DNA of 40,810 nt from Fragilaria radians (GCA_900642245.1 CAAAJI010000021.1:303746-344555); one strand, 5' to 3'; shown: positions 9,952 through 22,119, numbered from the stretch's first letter. Program-made: numbers and translations. Notes: generated from the sequence alone by a model not told the origin.

Positions 9952-12788
9952 GATGATGATGTATCACTTGGAAATTTGTATCATCCAATTTGTGGGAATG
10001 ACCGAATGAGAACGCTGTATTTCTAACCTCAGAAAAACCAATCACTACAGCCTAAAATCACAAATCACTGTTACTGTCGTTAGCATCACCATTTCCAACA
10101 GAGAAGAAGAGTACGTCATTGCATTGCTCCAAAAAAAATATTTGAACCACAGTTCTGCTTTCAAAAAAGGGAGTACTATCACACACTCACACAATTTAGA
10201 TGCTGATATTCAAAAGCCAAAATACATTTGGGAAAATACAGCATAATGGCCCAAAAGAATTGTAACTTTAACGGATACTTTTTAAAGTGCAATTGCTCAC
10301 TTAACTTGTCCTAGATTTGGAAGTTAAGGCAACACCATGGGGAAGTACAAGGGCATGTCCTTATCCATGATGATCAAAATGACCCTAATTGATTTTCAAA
10401 TTTCTGTTAAAAATGTATTTACCCTAAATTATAATTCACGAACGTGTGCTTACACAAAGATTCAAATACTTAATTTTGAACTTTACTTTCATCAATTTTC
10501 TCATTCCTTCACAAATGGACATCATTCAAGTTATCATCAACATTCAAGTCCAAACAATCTCAAACTTTATCTCGTCAAAAATCCAAGTTTTTGTTGCGCT
10601 GTAATATTTGTATCCTTTCTCCAGGAAACAACAGGATCCAGCCTATGCACTAGTGGCCCTCTTCTCTTTGCTTCTTTTATGGCACATTCTTCTTAAGCTT
10701 TCGAAAGCATTGATATCACCTGTAAATGTGACTCTCCGTAGTGGCCAAAAACTCTTGTGAAGCTTGTTGATAGCAACTGAAGCAGTCTTCTTCTGCTTTT
10801 CTTGATCACATTGCTTTAGCTGCATGACAGGTACCATCTTGATAGCATATACAAACCACGTTTTGAATGTGAGTACTCTTGTACCTTTCATCAAATTGAT
10901 CAAGATTAATTCATTACTGATGTAAAGTGTTATGGTTAACTGTTTGTTGACCCTGAATGGATAACTTCCTAGTAAACTTTTCATTATCAAGTACCGATTC
11001 AAACTCATTGCTTTCTCATTGTCGAAAGAAGTATCTCAATTTTCATCCTTTTCTGCCTTCATTACTTTATCAAGTAATAATTGCGAAATTACAATGTGTT
11101 CACAAATCTCAAAGGGTAAGATTAATATATTGATGTTTTCATCATCATTTGGAAGACAACTTACATGTTACATGAATAAAACAGAGTTGCTAACAAGTAT
11201 TAATGGTTTTAGGGGAGCACATGATATCCGGAAATAACGGACGGAAAATTGGTGACTGTGGAATTATTTATGGGAGTTGAACGGATGAATCAGTCTTGGA
11301 AAGACTGAATTGTTGGTTAGATTAGAAGTTAACTAGATTAATACTCACAACTTCGTAATGTTAGCTTTTGGTAAGCTGATCTTTGTCTCTCGATTCTAAG
11401 ATAACTGGAGATGTTCATCTCTTGTCATCGAAAGAAAACAATTTAGATTTTCTCAGGAAATTCAGCGTGAGACTCTACCTTTTAACACACCCATATCCTT
11501 GTCACTATTACGGTAGTGACAGCATAAGTAGTGAATTAGAGCAAAATCTATGATTTGGCTGTGACACAAAGTTATATACTGCAACAATAGAGACACGAAT
11601 GAGCGAATTCGGAAGGGATTAGAAAAATACTTGGTCTCATGATTGCTTGTTTTGAAAATTTGTAGACTAATTTTGACATCTTAAGTGAGGTTCCAGCAGA
11701 GCTCCAAAGCAAAAAAGACACACGTTCGTTATTCAATGGTTTAACCAAAAATGCATACCACAGCGATGTAGGGGGCAAGACACTCATAGAAAATAGGGGT
11801 TAGGGGTTAGGGTAATATAGAGACGTTGAGATTACAATAACATGGCATATAGAAACTGAATCGAAGATATGGAGATGAAGATGCAATTTAAATGAATTTA
11901 TAGTCGTGAATTTCAGAAAAAATGAATGATAGAATATCAAGTCAATTGAAGCAGCGAGAAAATGACATTTCATGAGGATTTTCAATGCAAATAAGATAAT
12001 TATTTTTAATTTTTTATGGAAGAACGGAGGAAAGAATTTTCTCGTGCTCGAACATGAGCACTGCCAGGAAATTAGCGTCTTCTATAAGTTGAAATACGAG
12101 AGAATGATAAAAAATTTGAACGAGGCATTCATCTTCAGGGAATGAGTTTAACCATGACGGGATGTTGTGTATCTGGGAAATGAAGGTGTGAAATCCAAAG
12201 GAAAGGGTGCAGCATGATAATTTTTGTGAATAAGGAATTTTGAATTCGTACAGAGATATAACTTTAATTCTTTAAAGCATGGCTCTAGCCTAATACCGCA
12301 AAAGGTATCCCATGGGGCAGAGTGTCACAGTATGGGTCTGAGATAACTTTAATCTGGATACTTCCGGGATACGATTCTCCTATTCCATTGAAGTTTTAAG
12401 GTAAAGGACATTTGCTTGTCACATCTAGAAAATTAAAGGTTAATTTCACTGCGCTATACTAAACTTTAATAGGACAGCGGAAAAGGAGCGGAAACATCAT
12501 AGTAAATTGGGAATTTTACAGTTTCAGTCACAATTACCAAAACAACCTTTATAATTTTTTAAAAGTGAATTAAAAACTTAAAAGTCATGCTTTGCAAGGC
12601 ACTCGTTAAGAAAACGATCAAACAAATTGATTACATATTAAGTCAACCTTAACTATCGTATGTAAGTATTTTTTCTTTTATTAAGTATACAAAAATGTTG
12701 ATCGTACATTAAAAATTTATAACGGCAAGGAAAAATAGAATTTCACATGAATTGGATTATGAGAAAAGTGAACACTCAAATGATTTTT
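9952..12788. other. Gene-poor stretch between P450 and carbonic anhydrase
   Basis: The left part is upstream of the P450 and the right end is the 3' flank of the carbonic anhydrase gene. It contains several reading frames of 60-121 codons. The longest with an ATG is 10643-11008 (minus, 121 codons), with a basic C-terminus (KRSKEKRATSA) but no motif I recognise. A short telomere-like tract lies at 11795-11815. I see no supported gene. Confidence 0.5.
11795..11815. repeat. Short interstitial telomere-like tract
   Basis: Reads AGGGGTTAGGGGTTAGGGTA, about two and a half TTAGGG(G) units. TTAGGG is the telomere repeat in many stramenopiles. The tract is too short to tell from chance or a double-strand-break repair scar. 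Confidence 0.35.
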
Positions 12789-13808
12789 CTACCACAAAAG
12801 GTATTGAATCAATCTGCCTTGGTTATCACGTAATTCAAAGCAAAGGGGCAAGAAGTAGTCCGGGGTTCCATCAGGGGTATTTATTTGAACCCCACCCAAG
12901 AGGGCAATCTTACCATCACCTCCAACCTCACCACAACCTGCAGCAACAATCTGCTGCATTAATGCATGTTGGGCATCGAACAATGCTAATGGTAGTTCCA
13001 CCATCTTATCAGGGGCATTCTCCAACCTTTTACCAAATGGCAATAGCATATTACCTACAAAAGTCTGCTGTGCATCCAGTGGACTTGTACATGGTGGCGC
13101 GGCATCTCTTTGCCCCTTCGTGACAGCCTCAACATATCCCGCGGCAGCAACACCCGAACCGCAACATGTTCCAGATGTCTTGCGACCTCGGCGATTCACT
13201 TTTCCGACCTTACCATCTCCATCAACTCCAACATGAGGGCCATATACTACGAGGCAGTCACCTCCATTGGGAATGTGGTGAGCCATCGCTCCGAAACTTG
13301 TCACTCCGCCAAAAGCGAAACCAGCAAGTCCTCCCATAGAGAAGTGTTGACCGTATGATTTGCTAAAATCTCTCTCTAGCTGACGATTCACTTCGTCACA
13401 GCAAAGGGAGGTAGCTAGCAGGGTCTTCTCTCCAAACCCATACTTTGTTAGAACTGAAGTAACTTTATTTACTAGATCATCATTTGTTAGAGCCTTAGGA
13501 TACACTGAGATAATTTTCTCAACTGTTACTTGGTTCACAGCAGAAGCATCCTTTGATTCTTTAGTCATATCCCAACCAGATTTTGAAATTTCCGTTGATT
13601 CAGCTTCGGCTCCGAAGTCAAGGCCTCCAAATACCTTCCTACGAATAGAATCTAGTTCAAACAACACAATAGTGCCCCATGCACAACATACTAACAGGAA
13701 AACCTGGACAACTTCAGGAGACATGTCTAGGATTACATCTTGAGAATTAATCGGAGGAGGCGGTACGCTTGGCGAACCAAATATCTTCACAATTAGCGGT
13801 AACGGCAT
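12789..13808 (-). CDS. LCIB-type (theta-class) carbonic anhydrase
   Basis: A 339-residue single-exon protein of the LCIB/LCIC family, which interconverts CO2 and bicarbonate and serves the CO2-concentrating mechanism in algae. Family signatures: SLCCDEVNRQLE (135-145), GGLAGFAFGGVTSFGAMAHH (159-178), VVYGPHVGVD (187-196), GTCCGSG (213-219) and IALLGGVQINTP (301-312). The likely zinc ligands are Cys136 or Cys137, His192 and Cys215 or Cys216, with Asp138/Arg142 as the beta-CA-like dyad. Residues 33-50 form a hydrophobic helix that could be a membrane anchor. The start at 13808 has an in-frame TAA four codons upstream, so the N-terminus is probably complete. No A-F plastid junction is visible, unlike some diatom theta-CAs that are imported to the plastid. 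It has a single catalytic domain, while some diatom homologues carry two. Confidence 0.9.
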   Translation of the reverse strand: MPLPLIVKIFGSPSVPPPPINSQDVILDMSPEVVQVFLLVCCAWGTIVLFELDSIRRKVFGGLDFGAEAESTEISKSGWDMTKESKDASAVNQVTVEKIISVYPKALTNDDLVNKVTSVLTKYGFGEKTLLATSLCCDEVNRQLERDFSKSYGQHFSMGGLAGFAFGGVTSFGAMAHHIPNGGDCLVVYGPHVGVDGDGKVGKVNRRGRKTSGTCCGSGVAAAGYVEAVTKGQRDAAPPCTSPLDAQQTFVGNMLLPFGKRLENAPDKMVELPLALFDAQHALMQQIVAAGCGEVGGDGKIALLGGVQINTPDGTPDYFLPLCFELRDNQGRLIQYLLW

Positions 13809-16199
13809 CTTTTTAGGTTACAATAATTCCTGTGAAAGAATTCTGAATGAAACACTTTGGATTGATGATCTCATTCAAGCTGACGTATGTCTCGATGCCA
13901 CGCATTAGAATACCTCTACAATTTTTGAGGGGACAATCTCACAAGGTTCTCATATTATCGGCTAGTCTAAAAATCCGTATGATAATCCATAATTCCGTTT
14001 CGAAATTGGGGCACATTCCCAAGTTTTCGAGCGTTTTCCCTGGATTACGTGTCAACTTGCAGTTTTTGACGTATTTTTTCCTCGAAGTGAAAACATATTC
14101 CCTAGGTACAAATCCAACTCTACTGCTACTGATGGGCAGTGAATGAATATTTTTGTACTGCACTATAGCGTGTTATTAAAGGATATTGCTTCCAGTACTA
14201 TATCCTGAAATGCACCAATCACCAGAATTAAAAAGAATTTTACTGTGAAAGATTTCATATCTAGCAAAAAAGGATTAATGATTGCATAGCTTTTGCTAAT
14301 AATGAAAGAATATGGGTTCTGAGTGTTGCTTTTCATGCCCTTGGAAACTTGACAACCAAGTTCTTGGGTAATGATCAACAATAGGTTACAGTTGAGCATT
14401 ATTGTCATCCCATTTCTGTGAAAATGATCCAAGGGGATAGGTGGCAATTCCTGGAGAGTAGCATACTTTTCTTTAGATTCTTCTACATGACTATCGCTTC
14501 CCATCTGTTGTTTGTCTTGGAATTGCCACTTTTCAGATTACGCAACATAAAAGATAATAATTGATGCCTTTGTGTGCAAATCAAGAACATAATGCCTTAA
14601 GTAAAAAGGCTATGAGCAATATCTGCCTATGAATGAAGTGATAGATGTATTTGTACACCAATATGAAAGGCATAAGGAACGTTGGTGCAAGTGAACATAA
14701 AGAATATATATATTATATAGGATGCTTGATATAAGTACACACATATTATATGATAGTAAATGATATTTCATTACACAAATTTAGTAATCACTAAATATTT
14801 CTTGTAAGTGAAAAGCATGTATAATTTGTTCCAGGACCGGCATACTTCATTTGCCAGAATTTACATTGATTCAAATTATTTGATTCATTTTACACACCAA
14901 ACCATCACAAAAGTTGAAAGTATCAAAGGGGATTGACTTCCAAAGTTGTTGCGTCCTCAAAAAGAATGCAACCAAAAGTAAGATTGAAGATTAGAAACCT
15001 GAATAACGGGTATCAGCAAAAGTACTCATCATCCTGATAAAAGGGTGTTAGCTGGAAATAAATTCTATGACAAAGTATGTCTCTAAAGTTATGATTCTAT
15101 GATCCAAATATATGCATATTCAATTAAAGTCCTTGTAAACTTTACTATGACAAGATTATTTATCAATGGCTCTTGAACGAGATTTGGCGCAATTGATGAA
15201 CTTGGAGGACATCATAACTGTGCTGGTAAGAGTGATAAAATTATCAAGAGATTCGAAAAAAGTAGCATTAAAGAATAACTGTCTCATTGACTATGAAGCT
15301 TTGTAACAGCACTCTATATTTTGATGGAGGGAATGCAATGTTGAGTTTACAAACGACAATGTTGAGTTGCTACATTTATTATTTAGAATTTGACATTTCA
15401 ATGATGAAGTACTGAAGAGGTGAATTAACAAGCAAATGAGTGAGCAGACCAGCATTGTCAATTCATTAGGTGAAGGAAGAGATATACATTATTAAATGAA
15501 CTAGATGGACTGCATGTTAATGGTTTTGAAATAATGATCAAAAGCTACCTGATTCAAATACAATGCAGAGTGTTTTTTTGGCAGTAAGGAAATTTGACTG
15601 GATTGAAAATGGTTTTGTATGCAAGTATGGAAAAGGGTTTTGAAGATTGAAACTTATTGAGCAAAGGTGAATGGGCAGAAGAGAGCTTATTGGCAGGTAG
15701 GGCGTAGCTTTCACAAAAGTTGTCGTAAGCGATAATGGGGGAAATTGTAGCTCAGGTGAAGGCAATGCAATTTTGAAAGAGACAAAAATAGGAAAAGAGG
15801 AAAGGAGGCATATTTGTGTTGACTCTGCTCTTATAAAGCAAATATTAACCCATTGAAGAATAAGGTAGAAATGCAAACAAAAGGCTGTATGACAATAATG
15901 CTTTTATCAACTCACAAGGTAATAATGTTATAATAGTAAATGCTATCAAGCGCTTTGCGGTGGAAAAGATAATGGAAAGCTTCGCACCTAAGCCAAAAAG
16001 TCTAGAAGAAAAGAATTATTACTGTGCTTTCAGGATATAGATGAAAAGAACAACTTAATTAAGGACGAAAAAAGACAATTTCAAAGAAGTTAAAGACTTA
16101 AGACAGCTTACCTTCATACATACAGAATGACATGAATGAAGATACAATTCCGTCTCTATAGAAAATAACTTTAATTGCTACAATATTTCATTAATCTGT
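13809..16199. other. Intergenic region between carbonic anhydrase and ChlP copy 3
   Basis: Starts with the carbonic anhydrase upstream region, which holds the two TGACGTAT sites, and ends with the 3' flank of ChlP copy 3. The longest frames, 14163-14504 (minus, 113 codons, two hydrophobic stretches) and 15538-15876 (minus, 112 codons), show no family motif and are low in complexity. The 3' flank of ChlP copy 3 is unrelated to that of copy 2. Confidence 0.5.
13881..14072 (-). promoter_or_regulatory. Pair of TGACGTAT (CRE-like) sites upstream of the carbonic anhydrase
   Basis: TGACGT occurs at 13881-13886 and at 14067-14072, about 73 and 259 bases upstream of the ATG, and both are followed by AT to give the same 8-mer. 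TGACGT/C and its inverse are the CO2/cAMP-responsive elements described for diatom carbonic anhydrase genes. The match is to the core word only; no function is shown by the sequence. Confidence 0.4.
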
Positions 16200-17987
16200 T
16201 TAAATTCGTTTCTGACTTTCGACGGGATTCGAAAATTCTGCGTCTGGCTTAGCATTAGAGTATCCTCGAATCAAGCATCCGATTGTTTCTCCCAAAAGTT
16301 TGAGATCGTCAATTGGATTGTTTCCCTGCACCCGTTTGTATAAGTAGGAATCGAACGTCACCTGTTGTACGTATTTGGAGTTGCAAAGTTCAACGAAAGC
16401 TTCTCGCGCACCGTTGTTCACGTAGAATACCTTTTGAAGAGCATCCAAAACTGCGTAAGTCGGACCATAGAGACCATCATACTTCTTGATATAAGTTTGC
16501 TCGATTTCAGCTTGTGTAGGAAGTCGAGATCCTCCTTTCATCAGCTTGACAATTTCCTCTGCTGCCATGCGTCCCGATTTGGCTGCAAAGTAAATACCCT
16601 CACCAGAACATTTTGTGACATATCCTGCAGCATCACCCACTAGGGCAATACGACCTTGAACTCGGCGAGGTCGATAGTGCTCAGGAATTGGGTGAGCTTC
16701 AACTTTAATGATCTTTCCTCCAGCAATCTTGTCACCGGCTCGATCACGAATAGCTTTTTGGTATTGCTTGATGGCAGGTCTATTCACAACGGTTCCAGTT
16801 CCCACACCAACATGGTCATATTTTGGGAAAACCCAACCATAAAAGTCTGGAGAGACATCATCACCAACATACATTTCAGCCATTTCCTCGTAGAATTTCA
16901 TCTTTTCGTCAGGGATCTTGATTCGCTCTTGGAATGCAATAGCAAAGTTATATGACCCGGCATCCATGGCCTTGGCAACACGTGAGTTAGCGCCATCCGC
17001 ACCAACAATCAAGTCTACTTGCATGGATTTCGCAACTCCTGCGGAGGAACCTTCTTGATATTCTTGATAGTTGATTGTGTATTGGTTTTCAGATACCTTG
17101 TGATCAGAAGGGACATCGATACTTGTCACAAGACCGTTCACAATTTCAGCACCATAACCGATGGCTCGGTCGCGAATGTATTTGTCTAGAATTTCACGAC
17201 GACACATTCCGATGTATTCATCAGGCTGAAGAGTATCTCCAATATTTACCTCTACACCGGTTGGTGAAATGAGATTCATTTGGCGGACCTGGTAATGATA
17301 GACAAAAGTTACATTGAGATACTCTTCGTAAACGGATAACAGCAAAATATGAAAGAGGATTATCGAATTGGATGTGATGTATGAATTTACACAATTCCGA
17401 TTTTGTGTTGGAGGAAAGAAAGATTTTTCTACACACAAACACGTACAAATCCTACCAGCTAAATCTCTCGACTTCAACTTATCTGATGGATGTGATAATG
17501 AATGCAACGATGCAAAATACCAACATGCGATTCTATCCGTCAATCGAAATCGATTCAACTTTATCATCGCATCAAACAAACAATATTCAAGGATCCCTCA
17601 TTAGCAGAATGTTATCGTATCAAACAAATCATATTCCATGCACAAAATGAACGAATATCCTCAACGACGTCTCAACTTTCTTACCTTACGATCGACCACA
17701 CTCTCTGGAAGGTTAAACTCACCAACCATGCAGAGAGGGATAGCACCACCACATGGCTTGGCGTTATCGAGCTTGCGCTCGAAAAGAACAGTGTCAATGC
17801 CTTTCTCCTGGGCAAAAATCTCAGCAGCACAAGCCCCCGATGGACCGCCTCCAACAACGGCCACTTTGTATTTCATGCATAATGCGCTAGAAGATGCAGG
17901 CACATTACCTACACTGCTTCCAGAGAATGAGGATGGTGAGAAAGCTGTGACAGACCCGATGACAAGTGCAGCAACTGAAAGCTTCAT
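16200..17987 (-). CDS. chlP: Geranylgeranyl reductase (ChlP) copy 3, intact
   Basis: Flavoprotein that reduces three double bases of the geranylgeranyl chain (as chlorophyll-bound or diphosphate form) to phytyl, supplying chlorophyll and tocopherol synthesis in the plastid. Exon 1 is 17987-17685 (101 codons); a 396-nt intron (17289-17684, GTAAG...CCAG, phase 0) follows; exon 2 is 17288-16200. The joined protein has 463 residues, and the junction reads VVDRK-VRQMNLISPTG, matching the conserved family segment. Leader MKLSVAALVIGSVTAF-SPSS is a signal peptide with an A-F cleavage site, followed by a Ser-rich transit region. FAD motif VAVVGGGPSGACAA (residues 43-56), KPCGG (77-81), VGADGANSR and VGDAAGYVTKCSGEGIYFA. 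Stop TAA. A reading that extends exon 2 upstream to 17579 runs into the intron. This copy is the best candidate for the functional gene in the window. Confidence 0.94.
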
Positions 17988-20900
17988 GATTTGACAAATT
18001 AATTTTATGATGTCTTTGTAAGGATTCTGTTTTTCTTCGTCGAAGAATGTTTCCTTCCTTCTAATAGGTTATGAGATTTCCTTATTGTAAGAATTTACAT
18101 AACGTAGTACCATCCAAATTCTTCCACTTCTGATTGAGAATGTTGATTTCACGTGGATCCTTTTCCTCAAGTTGCAAGTAGTCCTCAATAATACTATCTA
18201 GATTCACTAACCGCAACTAAAAATGATAATTTGCTAGGGTTCCGTAAGCTATATCTTTCAATGCCAAAACTTCGATTGACGATGATGAACGATGAAGCAC
18301 GTTATATGAATGAGGCAAACTGCCGATCATTGAAATATAGAAGCACGCGATAATTGGAAAAGATTGTTTTTGTAGCATTTCAATTCTTTTCATGGAGTGT
18401 TAAAGTTGCGCAGTTACATACTTTTAATCTTTGAATTATGTATGATGTACCGAAAATTGAATTGAAAAGAAATTAAACTTTTTCAAATCATGATTTTCAT
18501 CAAAATGCTTAAAACTAAATTTGGACAGAAATTCAATTTTTATGAGATCCATCATAAATCAGAAGGCGATTCTTTAACTTATCATAGCCATGGCTTTCCA
18601 TGGGATAAGATTAAAAGACTTACTTCTTAAAAGAAAGAAATGGCTCAATGACAAAATATATTTTTGAAATTTAACTTGATCCGCAGCATCCAACAAAGAC
18701 TTTCGATGTATGTAGGAGTTTCATGCAATCACCAATGTGTTGTCTGACAAATGGAATTGTAGAAGAATGTTTTTGCAAAATATAACTAAAGAAAATGAAG
18801 TTTCTAAGAAGAATTAAAAGTGTTCGCAACAAGTCATAGGCTTTCCTGAAATTCCCAAAATCAAAGATCAGAGGTGTTAAAATGCCACTTCAAGCTGTAT
18901 TTGTTAATTTGCTTGTTTCACGTCCTCTTCTTAATCGTATAAAATGCGTTACCTTCTCCTTATTTTTTCAACTCTTCCAACTACCATTGTCTTGCCAAGT
19001 ACAGAAACTGAAAAAAAAAATTAATTTTCAAAAAATGAATATTGGTGCTCGGCTCCAATATCCTTCTTATACCCAATACTTTTTCCTTTTATTCATGTCT
19101 AATCTTTCTCGTGAAAATATGTTCAAACTTCTCGTAGGTGTATTTGCCAACATTCTTTACATCCTCAATATGTCCACAAAAAATGATTCCTAACGTTTAT
19201 ATACTGAGTACACAATCCTGAACATAACATTTTCGCCAGAAAGATAATTCCAAAACTCTTTCTTTTAACCCTTGTATTGCTTTCAGCTTCGTCGCTTGAA
19301 ACTGTCAAACCCTTTTTCACCTTTAGATGTCCAGAAAAAGGGCATTCCTAACAATTATATAATACACTGAGGCACTCTGATGATTCTTGTCTCGGTATTG
19401 CCAGCCCAATCCCTTTCTCAATATGTTACCAAATCTAACTCCTTTTACCACATGCTTTGTTTTAATTCAGACGAAATGTTTTGTACCAATAAAGATTTAA
19501 ATCGCCCTTAACAGTTCTTTGTAAGCAGCAATATGTACACCATCAGTGCATCTCAAAAATTCTTTCACAACGTCGGAGATATCTGGGTTTGAGCACTTGA
19601 GGATGAAGAAGAGTATACTCACTTCTGATGTGTACCTAGACATCATGAAATCTGTAGCAATTTGTGGATTTAGGGAACACTTTAGATTTCTTCCTATGAA
19701 GTGGTTTTGTCGTATAGTCACCAATGATGTGTTGAACAGACTTCAATGCTTACGTTGTCATTCTCTTTCTCAATAGTAACGAAGAAGAGCCGTATGTTTA
19801 AATGACGAGAACACGCTGACATGCAGTTTTTCTCCAGTGTGATTGGAGTAGTATTGAATTCTGATTATCTTGGAAAAAAACATTCTTCAATACATCATAT
19901 GCTTGAGCTTCCAAAAATCCGTTTTCACGCATTACTGATTTAATTTCATCGTTCTCTGTCACAGCTTCTGCTGCCGTAGAACTTCTTGTATTCATCATTT
20001 GTTTTCGAGTAATTAATTTTGTTACTCCATATCCCGAGTATTAGCCATTTCTTCTGTGCAATCTTTACAAAAATGGTTTAGCTGGAGATTGGATGTACTT
20101 TTGCTCCTTTAAGGCTTGGTAAGTATCTGCTGGCTTGGCTATCCATGTAGATCAACTGAAGATGTGTTGACTCTTTCTGAAGTTATTGAGCTATATTTAC
20201 TCCGTTTCTTTCTTTTCTTTGATGAAAGTGTCTGATCTATGCATAGCGTTTTGCTGGAAAATTGTCACCGTGGATTTTTTTCTTTAATTGATCCATCTTA
20301 ATAATTTGTTCTGCTAGATTCTTGGGATCTATGTCATCAAATGCTTCTGATATAACTTCATCATTGTCCTGAGACTGGTATGCTTCGTGTTCATAACTTA
20401 CTTTGAAATCTACTTCTAAATTCCGCGTAGAGTTGTATAATGCACTTCCGGTTTGTCTTGAGCTGTAGACTTTGTACCCTCTGATGTTGTCATGAATTCT
20501 ACAGTTTCAAAAACGTTTGTTGGCAAATAAATTACAGTCGCTTTAGGTCAGTGATAAGTCTCCCTGTGGATTAATCTAGAAATTCATGACCTTCTTGTGC
20601 GTATGATAGTGATAAAGGGCACTTGCAGTCACCTTATCATGGCGATTGACTGCATGTTTGATTGGATTTATTGTAAGCTTATACTAAGTGAAATACTACA
20701 ATATTAAGCGTGAACAAGCAATGATGGTGTAGGGTCTCTCTTGGGCTGCAATATTCGGATATGCTTCCTTTTAGTGGGAACACGTTCAACTGTTTTGTAC
20801 ATTCCATTTCAGGACATTTTATTAAACACTTTGACTTGATTTTTCCTTCTGCTTTTGGCACATGCTCTTATGCACAAAAATATTTTGAAATGATACTAAA

Positions 20901-21992
20901 TTCATCTTGAATCTCATTGATTAATGGGTAGCAATAGCTATAGTGTTGGTAAATAAGCTTCCTGCATATGTTGATAGGATAAGCGTCTCACTGGTGATGT
21001 CGTTTACCAATGCAACCTTGCCGGGTAGATCAACACTTGCATGCATGCCTAATAAAGTCCAATGCTTCATCATTGATGTTGTCCGACCACCTGAAATTCC
21101 GCCTCTGCTCACTTGAGCTCCATTCCATGCAAATTTAGGGTTTATGTCATCAACTTGTTGAATTTAATGTCGCAGATTCTGATCTGTTGTGCGACCTCTT
21201 TGCAACAGCTTTTCGTGCTCTCTATATCATAACGCTTTTAAGATGTAGTAATTCAGGAGTCTTGTTGACTTGACTCCACTTTCCTTGCATTACCTCCTTG
21301 TTTCTTTTCGTTTTCTCTTTGTCCATGCAGTTTGGTTCAAAGCAATGGGTCTTTGGTTATTGGTTTTGTTCCAAGGAAGTTTTACGTGATCATCCAGTTT
21401 AAAAGGGTTTCATACTTTAATGCATCACCTTTTCTACTCATACATTTGTTTCTTATCTATTCTGGTTTCTTACTGTATAGTCAGGCCATAGAGATGATCT
21501 TGATAACTTATCAACTGTTCTTATATTCCACAGAAAAATTCCTTTGAGCCTCCCTTTAACGTCATTGAAAAACGGTTCTTGATTATGTGAAAAAATGCAC
21601 AGGCATTTCCGATGTTGGTGCTTTTCTTTTGTGTTTGACAAAGGAACCAATTCCTGCCTTATATAGCATTTTTGATTGCCTGTTCTCTGTTTTGATATGA
21701 TGGGTCTTGACTGGTAGAAATTTTTAAAGTTAGCATGAGTGCTGCATAGTTCCGTTGCATGCTTTATCGCATAGCCTTTCCAATATCCTCAGCATACGTG
21801 GAAGGTTTTAGAATATGGTTGATTCAGCAATTTTTAACCCATACATAGTTCCTGGCTCTTTTTGGATGATCCTATAAGGTACTTAAAGATTGGCATAGAC
21901 TCTTGAGAATTTCAAAGATTTTTCTTGATAGCTTGGCCGTTGTAGGTTCTTCGGTTACCATTCATCTTCCAACTAGTTTCCCCGTAGGGCTA
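17988..21992. other. Gene-poor region with degenerate coding debris
   Basis: The left 250 bases are upstream of ChlP copy 3. The rest has only short frames. From about 19.5 to 22.0 kb the minus strand gives several 60-75 codon pieces broken by stops and frame changes (19497-19724, 19798-19998, 20921-21112). Their composition is coding-like, but I could not match them to a family. They may be fossil retroelement or transposon sequence older than the hAT insertion next to it. I see no supported gene. Confidence 0.45.
18150..18184 (-). promoter_or_regulatory. Candidate upstream element of ChlP copy 3: G-box plus GTAGTCC
   Basis: CACGTG at 18150-18155, in the context TTTCACGTGGAT, and GTAGTCC at 18178-18184 lie about 165-195 bases upstream of the copy 3 ATG. 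The order and approximate distance match copies 1 and 2 although flanking sequence does not. Function is inferred. Confidence 0.4.
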
Positions 21993-22000
21993 TGTGCAAC

Positions 22001-22017
22001 TAGAGGTGTCAACAGCC
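22001..22017 (+). repeat. hAT left terminal inverted repeat
   Basis: Seventeen-base TIR beginning TAGAGGTGTCA, immediately preceded by the 8-bp target duplication copy TGTGCAAC. Confidence 0.85.
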
Positions 22018-22119
22018 TCCAATTAGCATGACAGCTACAGCCACAGACAAGACAGCCAGACAGCCACATGGCAAAATTGCAATGGAAAATACATTTATTT
22101 AATTATTTACGTAAGGATA

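Noticed and set aside
10643..11008. 121-codon minus-strand frame with ATG
   Set aside because: No recognisable domain, partly overlapped by an equally long frame on the other strand; not enough to call a gene.
11795..11815. Fused ancient chromosome end at the TTAGGG-like tract
   Set aside because: Only two and a half units; too short to support a fusion.
14163..14504. 113-codon minus-strand frame with two hydrophobic stretches
   Set aside because: No family motif and no sign of splicing partners; kept only as a note.
17289..17579. Exon 2 of ChlP copy 3 read as one continuous 459-codon gene
   Set aside because: The first 97 codons are intron; removing 17289-17684 restores the conserved junction with exon 1.
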